A stretch of 31,322 nucleotides of DNA from Bacteroides sp. CAG:709 (GTDB lineage: Bacteria > Bacteroidota > Bacteroidia > Bacteroidales > UBA932): positions 1,065 to 32,386 of the forward strand of contig FR882200.1 of NCBI GenBank assembly GCA_000434935.1, given 5' to 3'. The notes under the pieces are model-generated. The model saw only the letters and a list, made by a program, of their open reading frames with translations, made no database searches and was not told the origin of the DNA. Below, piece after piece: positions 14,501-22,609 of the stretch (within the stretch, counting starts at the first letter, position 1; each line of letters begins with the position of its first letter). Made by a program: the position numbers and the translations under genes.

Positions 14501-15812
14501 CGTAATAAGACGGGAACAATGCCAGGTCCAGACCGATGAGCAGGTCATAGTACTTCATATTGAAGACGCCGTCATTGCCGTTCAGATATGACGGTATGAA
14601 ATAGACCTTTATATCGGAGTCGGACGCATTGTCCAGCCCAAGTTCTCTGAATCTTCGCGTAATCTGGTCATATTCAGGGTTCATCAGGTAATGGGAAACC
14701 TGAGTCCTGTAGTCGGCGTTTCCTGTTCCGGAGAGTTTCGCCACAAGATCGCGGTCCGCGCCGTTATGGCCGGACGGAATCATGATGAAGGCATGAATCT
14801 GTTTTCCGCGCAGTCCTGAGTTCTTGACCTTGCTGACAGCATCGATGAACACGTCAATGCCCTTGTTCCTGTATTCGTAACGTCCGCCGATACCTATAAG
14901 TATCGCATCTTCAGGGACTTCGGAGCAAGACATTGCGGCAGCGACTTCACGCAGCTTTCCTCTGGCGGCGGCGCGCATGCGCACGTATTCTTCGTCAGTA
15001 GCCGGGGTAAAGCTGTTTTCGAAGCCGTTCGGCGTCACCACATCGACAGGCCTGCCCAGGAAGTGTTCGCACTCCCTGGCAGTTATGTCGCTCACCGTGG
15101 TGAATACGTCTGCATTCTCTGCTGACTTCCTTTCGAGAGAGTAGAGTGCAGTGACATTGAACTGACGCGCCTTGTCATCCGGGTTGTACGTCTCCATCGA
15201 ATCGTAAAGCGGCAAGTTGTTTCCAGCGAGACACCTTCCGACCACGGTAGCGTGTGTCGTGAAGACGGTGGCCACCGGCAACTTCCTGTATTTCAGGTAC
15301 AATACGCCGGCTCCAGTCTGCCATTCATGGAACTGGGCGACCACCTTGTCTGAAGATGAGAGATAGAAATTATAGAAACTCTCTATCACCTTTCCGGATA
15401 CATATCCGAACAGTGCAGACTCCTTGTAATCCCAGTTTCCGGTGATGGAGTCCACCCCGAAAACTTCCCAATATTTACCGAGAATCCAGTTCTGCTCCGT
15501 AAGGAACTGCTTGAAATCCACAAGGATAGCCACAGGATTACCCGGAACGTTCCATTTTCCGATTCTTAGTCTGAGGCCACTTTTGGCTGCCTCCAGACGC
15601 CAGTCCTGCCACAATAAAGGGTCTTCGTGGAAATCGGGATTCGCATCCGTATCCATCCAGACGTCAGGACCGATAAGAACATGATGTCTATTCAGCTGTG
15701 ATTTGAGGAACAGGGATTTCGTAGCGATGACGGTGTAGATACCTCCGACCTTGTTACATACTTCCCAACTGACCTCAAACAGATAATCAGGTTTGTTCAG
15801 TTCTTTCGCCAT
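11574..15812 (-). CDS. Glycogen synthase (GT3) fused to alpha-glucan phosphorylase (GT35)
   Basis: A 1412-aa two-enzyme fusion. Residues about 8-545 are a GT3-like (eukaryote-type) glycogen synthase: FEVSWEVCNKVGGIYTV at 12-28 and EPWGYTPLE at 438-446, where animal and yeast synthases have their catalytic Glu region. GT3 enzymes generally use UDP-glucose, so that donor is inferred here in place of ADP-glucose. After a linker (about 545-575), residues about 580-1412 form a short-type GT35 phosphorylase: GYFCMEYGLDSSLSIYSGGLG from 669, HCNEGHAA (833-840), GFARRFATYKR (1062-1072), and SGTSGEK (1161-1167) with Lys1167 as the expected pyridoxal-phosphate lysine. It would extend and phosphorolyse glycogen from one polypeptide. 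It begins 2 bp after the GH57 gene. Confidence 0.93.
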   Translation of the reverse strand: MAKELNKPDYLFEVSWEVCNKVGGIYTVIATKSLFLKSQLNRHHVLIGPDVWMDTDANPDFHEDPLLWQDWRLEAAKSGLRLRIGKWNVPGNPVAILVDFKQFLTEQNWILGKYWEVFGVDSITGNWDYKESALFGYVSGKVIESFYNFYLSSSDKVVAQFHEWQTGAGVLYLKYRKLPVATVFTTHATVVGRCLAGNNLPLYDSMETYNPDDKARQFNVTALYSLERKSAENADVFTTVSDITARECEHFLGRPVDVVTPNGFENSFTPATDEEYVRMRAAARGKLREVAAAMSCSEVPEDAILIGIGGRYEYRNKGIDVFIDAVSKVKNSGLRGKQIHAFIMIPSGHNGADRDLVAKLSGTGNADYRTQVSHYLMNPEYDQITRRFRELGLDNASDSDIKVYFIPSYLNGNDGVFNMKYYDLLIGLDLALFPSYYEPWGYTPLESLAFRVPTLTTTLAGFGLWVDTHYNKEHPGITVVERNDSNYQDVVDAVAERIREISLITDEQRKEYMDNAKDVSSIALWENQIQYYQEAYSMAIDKVIAANGAFPESVEKRIMTYEKLPTSTPSWKSVMVTRHLPDALNGLEVLSKNLWWCWNESAKALFKAIDPVIWHDSGHNPMAVLDTVSLKRFKTLSKDAAFMGQYESVMQEFNDYMALKAERKDPSIGYFCMEYGLDSSLSIYSGGLGILAGDYLKETSDMNVNLVAVGLLYRYGYFTQVLSAQGDQVAKYDAQNFSKIPASPVMDKDGNWVTTSVAFPGRTITARIWKVAVGRTDLYLLDTDYEANIEEDRQVTYHLYGGDWENRLKQELLLGVGGVRALRALGINPQVYHCNEGHAAFIGLERLREYIQNDNLEFPEALEVVRASSLFTTHTPVPAGHDAFDEGMLRKYIGHYPQRLKIDWETLMGLGKINGNDVNEKFSMSILAANISQNVNGVSMLHGKVSQDIFSNMYPGYLPEELYISYVTNGVHYPTWAAKEWKAIHAKVFGPEFKTHHYDKKCFEGIYKVSDEEIWNARKELKKTLIRVVKEKLSNPAVANHYSPRQVVTIKETLRDDVLTIGFARRFATYKRATLLFSDLDRLDAIVNNPKMPVQFLFAGKAHPADKAGQDLIRQIVEISKQPRFIGKIVFVPGYDISLAKRLVQGVDVWMNNPTRPQEASGTSGEKAAMNGVMHFSVLDGWWVEGYKQGAGWALPLERTYDDQNYQNELDAATIYTTIENEIAPVYYDVDKATGHSEAWIEYIKNTVAQVACNFTTNRMLTDYVNQYYAPQSVRAASLIADNYKVAREIAAWKKNVRREWPSIEVISYTQPDSSYSLSQNNVLKAEVVLNIGSLKPEDIGVEMLFAVTDNKGKLHIQDKCEFNIVESKDGVVKYQSSILPERTGMYQVATRIYPKNPLLPHRQDFGLVRWL

Positions 15813-15814
15813 TC

Positions 15815-17176
15815 TTATTCACTCTTCTTTTTCACGGCTTTTTTCGCCGGCTTCGCAGTAGTCTTTGCAGCCGGTTTGGCAGCCGTAGTGCGCTTGCTTA
15901 CAGTCTTTTTCGGCGCAACAGGTTTCTTCTCCGGCTTAACTTCCGGAGCATTTGAATCCGCAAATTTAGCAACAGTTGCGGAATATTCATCATTTACCCT
16001 GATAATAAAATCACTCAAAACGTTCATATAGTTGATAAACGCCTCGTATGGAGTGTCATAAGGGTTGAAATATTTGTGGACTTCACCGTCGGAGAAGAAC
16101 TTCGTGCACATATAATAGAAGTGGTCACTCTCCTGAAGATGTCCGAATTCATTGAACAGGGCAGGATCATTGATGAGGGCGAGCTTCTCGTAGAGGCCGT
16201 ACAATTTGTTGAAGGCTTCCTGCTGGAGTTCGTTTCCGAGCCATGCGGTAACGTCGCGCTCCTCGTCAGCCCATGAAATCGGCTCAGGGACTTCGAGTTC
16301 CGATACCGGCTTGCAATGCTTGGCCACCTCGGCAGGTGTAGCAAATGCGAACGTGCCGTCCTTGAGCACAGCCTCAGGCAGATATTTCATGAAATCGAAG
16401 ATGCCGGTAGATGCGCTCTGGTGCTCTCCGAATGTCTCATAATCCATGAACAGGTTTATCACGTCACCGGATGCGGCCACCTCGTTCTTCATCCAAGAGA
16501 GGAATTTGTCGCCTGAAAGCGGCCACTCTTTCCAGCCTCTGTCTGAGAAACGGAATGCGATATCGTCGCTGAACTCATAGTTCCTGAGAAGGAGCTTCAG
16601 CCTCGGCTGTTTCGGATCAGAGTACACGAAATCAGGGCTGCGCCATCCCAGGATGTGCTTTGCACCCTCGGTCAGCATTGTCTTGAATCCCATATCGTAA
16701 ACCTGGGCGCCGATAGCGTCGGAATAGATGAGCTCGGTGTTGCGGAAGGTGACAGGTGTCACTCCGAAATACTGCTCGACAGCGGCCTTGTGCTTCAGGA
16801 CCTGATGCTTGAACTCCGCCTCGGAAGCGAGGGAAGCCAATGAATGATAATAAGTTTCGCTCAGGAATTCCGCGCAGCCGGTGTCGGCAAGCTTGCGGAA
16901 GCTGTCGATGACTTCCGGAGCATATCTCCCGAACTGCTCCAATGCTGAACCTGAAATGGAGAAGGCCACCTTGAATGCGCCGTCATATTTCTTGATAAGA
17001 TCCAGGAGAAGGCTGTTCATCGGCAGGTAGCAAAGTTCCGAAACCCTGCGGAGAATTGTCCTGTTCGTAAAGTCATCATAATAATGTGAATCTTTACCTA
17101 TATCGAAGAACCTGTAAAGTCTCAGTCTGGTAGGCTGGTGAATCTGAAAATACAGGCACAGACTTTTTTTGCTCAT
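15815..17176 (-). CDS. GH57 alpha-amylase-type glycoside hydrolase
   Basis: A 453-aa GH57 protein with the family landmarks in order: HQP at 13-15, FSISGSALEQF (72-82), CAEFLSETYYHS (101-112), FRNTELIYSD (144-153) with Glu148 as probable nucleophile, and LFMDYETFGEHQ (242-253) with Asp245 as probable acid/base. GH57 members include alpha-amylases, 4-alpha-glucanotransferases and branching enzymes; the exact reaction cannot be settled here. There is no signal peptide, so it should act on internal glycogen. The last 44 residues or so are a Lys/Ala/Pro/Thr-rich basic tail, not part of the catalytic domain. It lies between the GT4 gene (12 bp) and the synthase/phosphorylase gene (2 bp). Confidence 0.9.
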   Translation of the reverse strand: MSKKSLCLYFQIHQPTRLRLYRFFDIGKDSHYYDDFTNRTILRRVSELCYLPMNSLLLDLIKKYDGAFKVAFSISGSALEQFGRYAPEVIDSFRKLADTGCAEFLSETYYHSLASLASEAEFKHQVLKHKAAVEQYFGVTPVTFRNTELIYSDAIGAQVYDMGFKTMLTEGAKHILGWRSPDFVYSDPKQPRLKLLLRNYEFSDDIAFRFSDRGWKEWPLSGDKFLSWMKNEVAASGDVINLFMDYETFGEHQSASTGIFDFMKYLPEAVLKDGTFAFATPAEVAKHCKPVSELEVPEPISWADEERDVTAWLGNELQQEAFNKLYGLYEKLALINDPALFNEFGHLQESDHFYYMCTKFFSDGEVHKYFNPYDTPYEAFINYMNVLSDFIIRVNDEYSATVAKFADSNAPEVKPEKKPVAPKKTVSKRTTAAKPAAKTTAKPAKKAVKKKSE

Positions 17177-17188
17177 ATCTTTAATTTT

Positions 17189-18481
17189 TTATTTTATCAC
17201 TGATTCATAAACGCTCTTTATCTTGGCAGCGGCGTTGTTCCACTTGAGGGTATTGACCTCATCATAGCCATACTTGGACGCGAAGTCCGCAAGTGCAGGA
17301 TACTGGAGAAGAGCATAAATCTCATCTGCCATGGCATCCACATCCCAGAAGTCCACCTTGAAAGCGTATTTCAGGACCTCCGCAGCACCTGACTGTCTGG
17401 AAATTACCGACGGCACTCCGGAGCGCATGGCTTCCAGAGGAGAAATACCGAACGGCTCGGAAACCGACGGCATCACGTATACCTCGGACAATGCGAACAT
17501 TTTCTGGACCTCTGCCCCGCGCAGGAATCCGGTGAAATGGAACCTGTCGGAAATTCCGAGTCTTGCCACCTGGCGGATCGAGCGGTTCATCATATCTCCG
17601 CTGCCGGCCATGACGAAACGTACATTCTTACATTTCTTGAGGACCTTGGCTGCTGCCTCGATGAAATATTCCGGACCTTTCTGGAAGGTGATACGTCCGA
17701 GGAAAGTAACGACTTTCTCTTTCACTCCCCTCTCCACCTGTATCTCGCTTCGTCCGCTGAAATCCACCGCGTTATGGACGGTGACCACCTTGGAAGGATC
17801 GATGCCGTACTTGGTTATGACAATGTTCCTGGTCAGGTCGCTGACGGTGATTACCCTGTCGGCAGCCTCCATACCGCGTTTCTCGATATCGTATACGCGG
17901 GTGTCAATATTGTTGTCACTGCTCCTGTCAAACGATGTCGCATGCACATGTACGACGAGCGGTTTTCCGGAAAGGCGTTTCGCGGCGATGCCGGCCATGT
18001 ACGTAAGCCAGTCATGTGCATGGATGACATCGAATTCGCCCTTATGAGTCATTGCGATAGTACCTCCGACCATTGCGTATCTGGCAACCTCTTCCATGAG
18101 ATTGGAACCGTATTTGCCGGAGAATTTGTAAGTCTGGCCGTAATGTATGGAGAAATCACGGACCTGGCGTTTCCTGTCCTCTTCCACCAGAGAATGGAAC
18201 TCTGCCGGATCCAGGTAAGGTACCATGTTGGTGCCGATATGCACGAACTGTACCTTGTCCAGAAAATCATCCACGTTCATGGTACTGGAAACCTCGACCG
18301 GGATTTCGCTGGCATTGATAATGTCCGCTGCGCTCCTGTCTTCGTCTCCGGACGCCGACGGCATCACGAACATGGTCTGTACTCCATTGTGAGCCAAGCC
18401 TTTAACAATACCGTAGCAGGCTGTACCCAGTCCGCCGGCAATATGTGGAGGGAATTCCCATCCGAACATCAGCACTCTCAT
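17189..18481 (-). CDS. GT4-family glycosyltransferase of the glycogen cluster
   Basis: A 430-aa GT-B glycosyltransferase of family GT4. The N-terminal domain has MFGWEFPPHIAGGLGTA (5-21) with the loop GGLGT, and a HAHDW motif near 152-156. The C-terminal domain has FLGRITFQKGPEYFIEAA around 260-277 and PSVSEPFGISPLEAM near 338-352, the E-x7-E donor-binding motif. Relatives in glycogen clusters are annotated as glycogen synthase-like or maltose-1-phosphate-forming enzymes, but the acceptor is not evident. The start codon overlaps the debranching enzyme stop by one base (TAATG), a sign of translational coupling. A link to glycogen is inferred from its neighbours. Confidence 0.85.
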   Translation of the reverse strand: MRVLMFGWEFPPHIAGGLGTACYGIVKGLAHNGVQTMFVMPSASGDEDRSAADIINASEIPVEVSSTMNVDDFLDKVQFVHIGTNMVPYLDPAEFHSLVEEDRKRQVRDFSIHYGQTYKFSGKYGSNLMEEVARYAMVGGTIAMTHKGEFDVIHAHDWLTYMAGIAAKRLSGKPLVVHVHATSFDRSSDNNIDTRVYDIEKRGMEAADRVITVSDLTRNIVITKYGIDPSKVVTVHNAVDFSGRSEIQVERGVKEKVVTFLGRITFQKGPEYFIEAAAKVLKKCKNVRFVMAGSGDMMNRSIRQVARLGISDRFHFTGFLRGAEVQKMFALSEVYVMPSVSEPFGISPLEAMRSGVPSVISRQSGAAEVLKYAFKVDFWDVDAMADEIYALLQYPALADFASKYGYDEVNTLKWNNAAAKIKSVYESVIK

Positions 18482-20418
18482 TATCTTTCCTCCTTATATT
18501 TGTTGATCAGATTTTCCACATAGAGAAGAGCAGCGGTGCTCATCGCAGAAGATATTGCTCCGTGCGGCTCGTGAGGAGGGTCGCCGTCATAGAGTTCGGA
18601 GAACATTCCGACGCCATGCTTGTTGAGGTCATCATAGAATCCCTCCATCAGCCATTCCGCACGTTTGCAGAATGCCTCGCCATCCATTCTGAACTTGATG
18701 CGGGCATAAGGCAGGAGCAATGCCGGCCATGCACAACCCTGATGGTATGCCAGGTCACGTTCCCTCTGTGTCCCTTCGTACACTCCCCTGTATTTCAAGT
18801 CCCTAGGGGACAATGTCCTGATGCCTCTGGATGTCACGAGCTCCCTGTCCACGACATTCATCATGCTGCCGAGCACGGTGTCATCCACCGGCTGATGGTG
18901 CACTGCAAGGGCGAAGAGCTGGTTAGGGCGGACATCTGTATTCTGTCCGTTATTGTCCACATAATCAGCAAGATATCCCTTATCCGGCATCCAGAACATC
19001 TTCTGGTAGTTCTCTGCCACCATATCTCTTACCGGAGACCATTTCTCCACGAATCCGCTTGTCTTGCGGCCATACTTGCTTTCCATCTCGATGGCGAAGC
19101 ACAGCATATCATACCAGAAAGCATTGGTCTCCACCTGATAACCTGCCCTTTCGGTGACAGGACAGCCGTCGATATAGGCATTCATCCATGTCAATGCAGT
19201 TCTGTCTTTCTGTGCCCATAGAAGGCCGTTCGGCTGGAGGGAAATCTCCTTCCTGCATCCGGGAGCATAGCTTTCAATGACTTTCTTCACCACATCGCCG
19301 TATTTGCTCCATACCTTTTTCGCAGGTGCACCGGCATTGACATATTCCTGAAGAACAGTGGAGAGCATCAGCGGCGCTTCGACCTGCGTGGTTCTGGAGT
19401 AGAACCTTTCTTCGTTGTCGGCGATGATATTGTCCAGAATCTCCTCGAACTCGGCGAGCTTGCCCGTGGTCAGGGTGAATCCCGGAAGTGAGAACATCGT
19501 CTCTCTCAGAAGTCCGGTGTAAAGCCATGAGAATCCGGCAGTTATCATCTTATGTCCATTTCTGTCGCGTGTCAGGAGGTCTGCGCAATGCAGCAGCTGG
19601 TCATGGTAATTGCCGATGCCTTTCATTCCCTTCAGGGCAGCATTGAACTTGCGTGTGATCATCCTCGGATTCTCCTCTTCGACTGATGCCGAAAAGATTA
19701 TGGAATCGCCCTCTTTCATTTTCAGGATGAAGGAGCCCGGCACGAAGAGGTCTTCCTTGCAGTCGAATCCGCGGCGGGCCTCATCGGAATATGTGATTCC
19801 GTTGTACCAGTACGGGGATGACTTGAATGTGAAACCGGAGTTGCTCAACTGCAGGTTCAGGTCAGGGAATCCCTGGTACATGTTGAAGGAAACGCCGTTC
19901 TGGATATCTTCGTAGTCGGTGCGTGCCTCGGAGTTCTGCTTCGTAAGGCTGTGGATGTTCCTGAAAGCGAGGAACGGTTTCAGATACAGTTCCACTTCGG
20001 CCGGAGACCTGCGCAATTCATAGCGGATCATCACCTGATCCTTGTCAGGAGCCAGCAGAATGCTTTTCACGAACTCCATCTCTCCTACCCTGTAGACCAC
20101 TGTAGGCACAGGATCCGCCATGAAGTCCACAATATATTTGTGTCCTCTAGGTTCGTAGATTTCTCCGTAGCAATGAATTCCGAGGTTGAACATCTTCCCG
20201 TTCACGGAAAGGCTCTCGTCAACCGATGACAGCAGCATGTATTTGCTGCCTCCGAAATTATCCACGGGGACTCCCAAAAGGCCGTGGTAACGTCTTGTGT
20301 TGCACGTGACAATCGAGGTGTTGCAATATGCACCCGTCTTGTTCGCGCAAATGATCTCCCGTTTCAATGAATACGACAGATTCACAAGCTCGGCCTTGTT
20401 GAATTTCAGAAATGCCAT
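18481..20418 (-). CDS. Glycogen debranching enzyme (amylo-alpha-1,6-glucosidase type)
   Basis: A 645-aa protein with the GDE N-terminal domain (GAYCNTS at 29-35, CNTRRYHGLL at 39-48) and the C-terminal (alpha/alpha)6 glucosidase domain (GDE_C/GH133). Late motifs are HQGCAWPALLLP (559-570) and SELYDGDPPHEPHG (607-620). It should release the alpha-1,6-linked glucose stubs of glycogen; the eukaryotic transferase half is absent. The central motif reads TWMNA with Asn413 where I would expect TWMDA. An earlier TTG at 20430 is also in frame, but the ATG at 20418 gives the standard N-terminus MAFLKF. It follows glgB by 13 bp and overlaps the GT4 start. Confidence 0.9.
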   Translation of the reverse strand: MAFLKFNKAELVNLSYSLKREIICANKTGAYCNTSIVTCNTRRYHGLLGVPVDNFGGSKYMLLSSVDESLSVNGKMFNLGIHCYGEIYEPRGHKYIVDFMADPVPTVVYRVGEMEFVKSILLAPDKDQVMIRYELRRSPAEVELYLKPFLAFRNIHSLTKQNSEARTDYEDIQNGVSFNMYQGFPDLNLQLSNSGFTFKSSPYWYNGITYSDEARRGFDCKEDLFVPGSFILKMKEGDSIIFSASVEEENPRMITRKFNAALKGMKGIGNYHDQLLHCADLLTRDRNGHKMITAGFSWLYTGLLRETMFSLPGFTLTTGKLAEFEEILDNIIADNEERFYSRTTQVEAPLMLSTVLQEYVNAGAPAKKVWSKYGDVVKKVIESYAPGCRKEISLQPNGLLWAQKDRTALTWMNAYIDGCPVTERAGYQVETNAFWYDMLCFAIEMESKYGRKTSGFVEKWSPVRDMVAENYQKMFWMPDKGYLADYVDNNGQNTDVRPNQLFALAVHHQPVDDTVLGSMMNVVDRELVTSRGIRTLSPRDLKYRGVYEGTQRERDLAYHQGCAWPALLLPYARIKFRMDGEAFCKRAEWLMEGFYDDLNKHGVGMFSELYDGDPPHEPHGAISSAMSTAALLYVENLINKYKEER

Positions 20419-20431
20419 ATTATATATCAAT

Positions 20432-22414
20432 TTACTTAATTTTCACCAAAACAAGCGCACAACGGCTAGGCAGATATACTGACAATGCCGTGTCCGCGTG
20501 ATGAAGTTCTCCGGTAGTTAGTCTGGCGAAGCCATCGTAGCACTTTTCATCAGAATCAAGCACCAATTTCCAGTCTCCTTCCGGGGCTTCGAACCCATAA
20601 TCGGAAAAAGAACCTGATGGATTGAAATCGAATGCAAAGATATAACTTCCACGGCGGAATACCAACACTTTCTTTTCTTCGTCCGCCCTGATGAGCTCCG
20701 GTCTGAACGCCAGAATTCCGGAATCACGGAACAGGTGCACCATGTCTTCATCGAAATTCATAAGGTATTTGTACCTAAGGTAATCCGGTTTGCAGAGCGA
20801 CCATTGCCTGCGCGCATATTTGTAAGACCAGCCGTTCCCGGCACGCGGAAAATCAATCCACTCCGGATGCCCGAATTCATTGCCCATGAACGTAAGGTAT
20901 CCGTCGCCTGCGGTCGCGAGCGTCACGAGCCTGATGAGTTTATGAAGGGCAATGCCTCTGTCCACGACGAGATTTCTCGATTCCACATTCATCGAGGTGT
21001 ACATCTCCTTGTCCATCAGTCTGAATATCAATGTCTTGTCACCGACAAGCGCCTGGTCGTGGCATTCAGCATAGCTGATGGTCTTCTCATCCGCCCTCTT
21101 GTTCGTCAGTTCCCACCATATTTCTCCCATGCTCCACTGCTCATCGCTCTTCTCTTTCAGCCATTTGATCCAATGGTCCGCGATTCCCATAGCCATGCGG
21201 AAATCGAATCCGAGTCCGCCGGATGCGAAAGGAGCCGCGAGTCCGGCCATGCCGCTCATGTCTTCCGCAATCGTAATCGCATCAGGGTCAATCTCTTTCG
21301 TAAGCATAGCCGCGAGCGCAAGGTAGGTCACGGCATTCTCGTCGACACCGTCATTGAAATAATTGTCATAACCGACGAAGTCCTTGCCGAGGCCGTGGTT
21401 CCAGTACAGCATGCTGGTCACGCCGTCGAACCGGAAGCCGTCCAGGTGGTATTCTTCCATCCAGAACTTGCAGTTCGAGAGTAGGAAGTATTTGGTTTCG
21501 GATTTTCCGTAGTCGAAGCATCTGGAGCCCCATGCAGGATGATGCCCCTGGCTGCCCTTATAGAAATAAAGGTCTTCCCGCCCGTCGAAAAGGCTGAGGC
21601 CTTCCGCCTCATTTTCAACACTATGCGAGTGCACGATATCCATAATCACGGCAATTCCGCGTGAATGGGCCTCATCTACCAGCCGCTTGAATTCTTCCGG
21701 CGTGCCGAAACGTGACGAGAGCGCATAGAAATTGGAAACCTGATATCCGAAGGAGCCGTAATAAGGGTGCTCCTGCAATGCCATTATCTGCAATGTGTCA
21801 TAGCCGAGCTTCTCCACATGCGGAAGAACATTGACCCTGAAATCTTCGAACGTGGCGACTTTTTCCTCCTCGGAGCTCATTCCGATATGGCATTCATAGA
21901 TAAGGGGATGCGGGCGCGGACCCGGGCTCTTGTGCTTCCAGACGTACGGCTTTTCGGGCTCCCACACCTGGGCGCTGAACACCTTGGTCACAGGGTCCTG
22001 GACCACACGGCGCACATACGACGGCAGACGTTCTCCGCCGCCGCCCGGCCATTCGATGAACAGCTTGTAAAGCTCGCCATGATGCAGGAACATTGACGGA
22101 AGCCGGATTTCCCAATTTCCGCCGCCTGTCGGCTGCAATGCGTATGCGGAGGTGCGCTTCCAGTTGTTGAATTCACCTATCAGGTATATGCGGCTGGCAT
22201 TCGGCGCCCATTCGCGGAAAATCCAGTTCCCGTCGGCCTCACGGTGCAGGCCATAAAAAAGGTGGTTGTTCAATCCCTTGGACAGCGAGCCGTCCACGGC
22301 GATCTTGTCACGTTCCGCTTCAATGCGAGCGTGTCTGGCTTCTATCGCTTCCTTGTACGGAGCCAAGTATGGGTCCGTCTCATATATCATTGAATGTCGT
22401 GTCATGGCTGGCAT
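20432..22414 (-). CDS. glgB: 1,4-alpha-glucan branching enzyme (GH13, eukaryote-like)
   Basis: Moves alpha-1,4 glucan segments to form alpha-1,6 branches in glycogen. The 660-aa product has a CBM48 domain (about 48-150; FREWAPNASRIYLIGEFNNW at 66-85) and then a GH13 barrel. Catalytic residues fit Asp330 (DGFRFDG), Glu384 (TIAEDM) and Asp453 (AECHDQ, where SHDQ is usual). YGSFGYQVSNFYALSSRFG near 219-237 is the style of the eukaryotic/Bacteroidota branch (GH13_8), not E. coli GlgB. ATG codons at 22414, 22405 and 22390 are possible starts; the first lies 3 bp past the xseB stop, so the two genes are essentially joined. Confidence 0.93.
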   Translation of the reverse strand: MPAMTRHSMIYETDPYLAPYKEAIEARHARIEAERDKIAVDGSLSKGLNNHLFYGLHREADGNWIFREWAPNASRIYLIGEFNNWKRTSAYALQPTGGGNWEIRLPSMFLHHGELYKLFIEWPGGGGERLPSYVRRVVQDPVTKVFSAQVWEPEKPYVWKHKSPGPRPHPLIYECHIGMSSEEEKVATFEDFRVNVLPHVEKLGYDTLQIMALQEHPYYGSFGYQVSNFYALSSRFGTPEEFKRLVDEAHSRGIAVIMDIVHSHSVENEAEGLSLFDGREDLYFYKGSQGHHPAWGSRCFDYGKSETKYFLLSNCKFWMEEYHLDGFRFDGVTSMLYWNHGLGKDFVGYDNYFNDGVDENAVTYLALAAMLTKEIDPDAITIAEDMSGMAGLAAPFASGGLGFDFRMAMGIADHWIKWLKEKSDEQWSMGEIWWELTNKRADEKTISYAECHDQALVGDKTLIFRLMDKEMYTSMNVESRNLVVDRGIALHKLIRLVTLATAGDGYLTFMGNEFGHPEWIDFPRAGNGWSYKYARRQWSLCKPDYLRYKYLMNFDEDMVHLFRDSGILAFRPELIRADEEKKVLVFRRGSYIFAFDFNPSGSFSDYGFEAPEGDWKLVLDSDEKCYDGFARLTTGELHHADTALSVYLPSRCALVLVKIK

Positions 22415-22417
22415 ATA

Positions 22418-22603
22418 TTATATGGTATCTATATTTTCGACCTTGTCCCTGACCGTGCGCAGGTAGGCCCGGCAGGAGGCGACAAGTTCGCTTGAACGTC
22501 TGACATATTTGTCTATATCGTCAAGTCCCGTGGACGGGTCCTCGACTTTCACCGCGATTTTTTCAAGTTCATCGACAGCTTTTTTATAATCGAATTTATC
22601 CAT
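22418..22603 (-). CDS. xseB: Exodeoxyribonuclease VII small subunit
   Basis: A 61-aa helical protein, the small subunit that binds the XseA coiled coil in exonuclease VII. DYKKAVDELEKIAVKVEDPSTGLDDIDKYVRRSSELVASCRAYL spans most of it; the pattern A-x-x-E-L-E-x-I and the D-D-I-D-K-Y stretch are typical, with L-D-D in place of the usual L-E-E. A TTG two codons upstream (22609) would also be in frame; the ATG at 22603 is preferred and leaves a 6-bp gap from the xseA stop. It ends 3 bp before glgB. Confidence 0.9.
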   Translation of the reverse strand: MDKFDYKKAVDELEKIAVKVEDPSTGLDDIDKYVRRSSELVASCRAYLRTVRDKVENIDTI

Positions 22604-22609
22604 AGTCAA

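Noticed and set aside
17537..18523. Plus-strand open frame of 328 codons
   Set aside because: It is antisense to the GT4 gene, has no recognisable domain and is His/Cys/Arg-rich as expected of a shadow frame.
18445..19221. Plus-strand open frame of 258 codons
   Set aside because: Antisense to the debranching enzyme gene, with no motif and no promoter.
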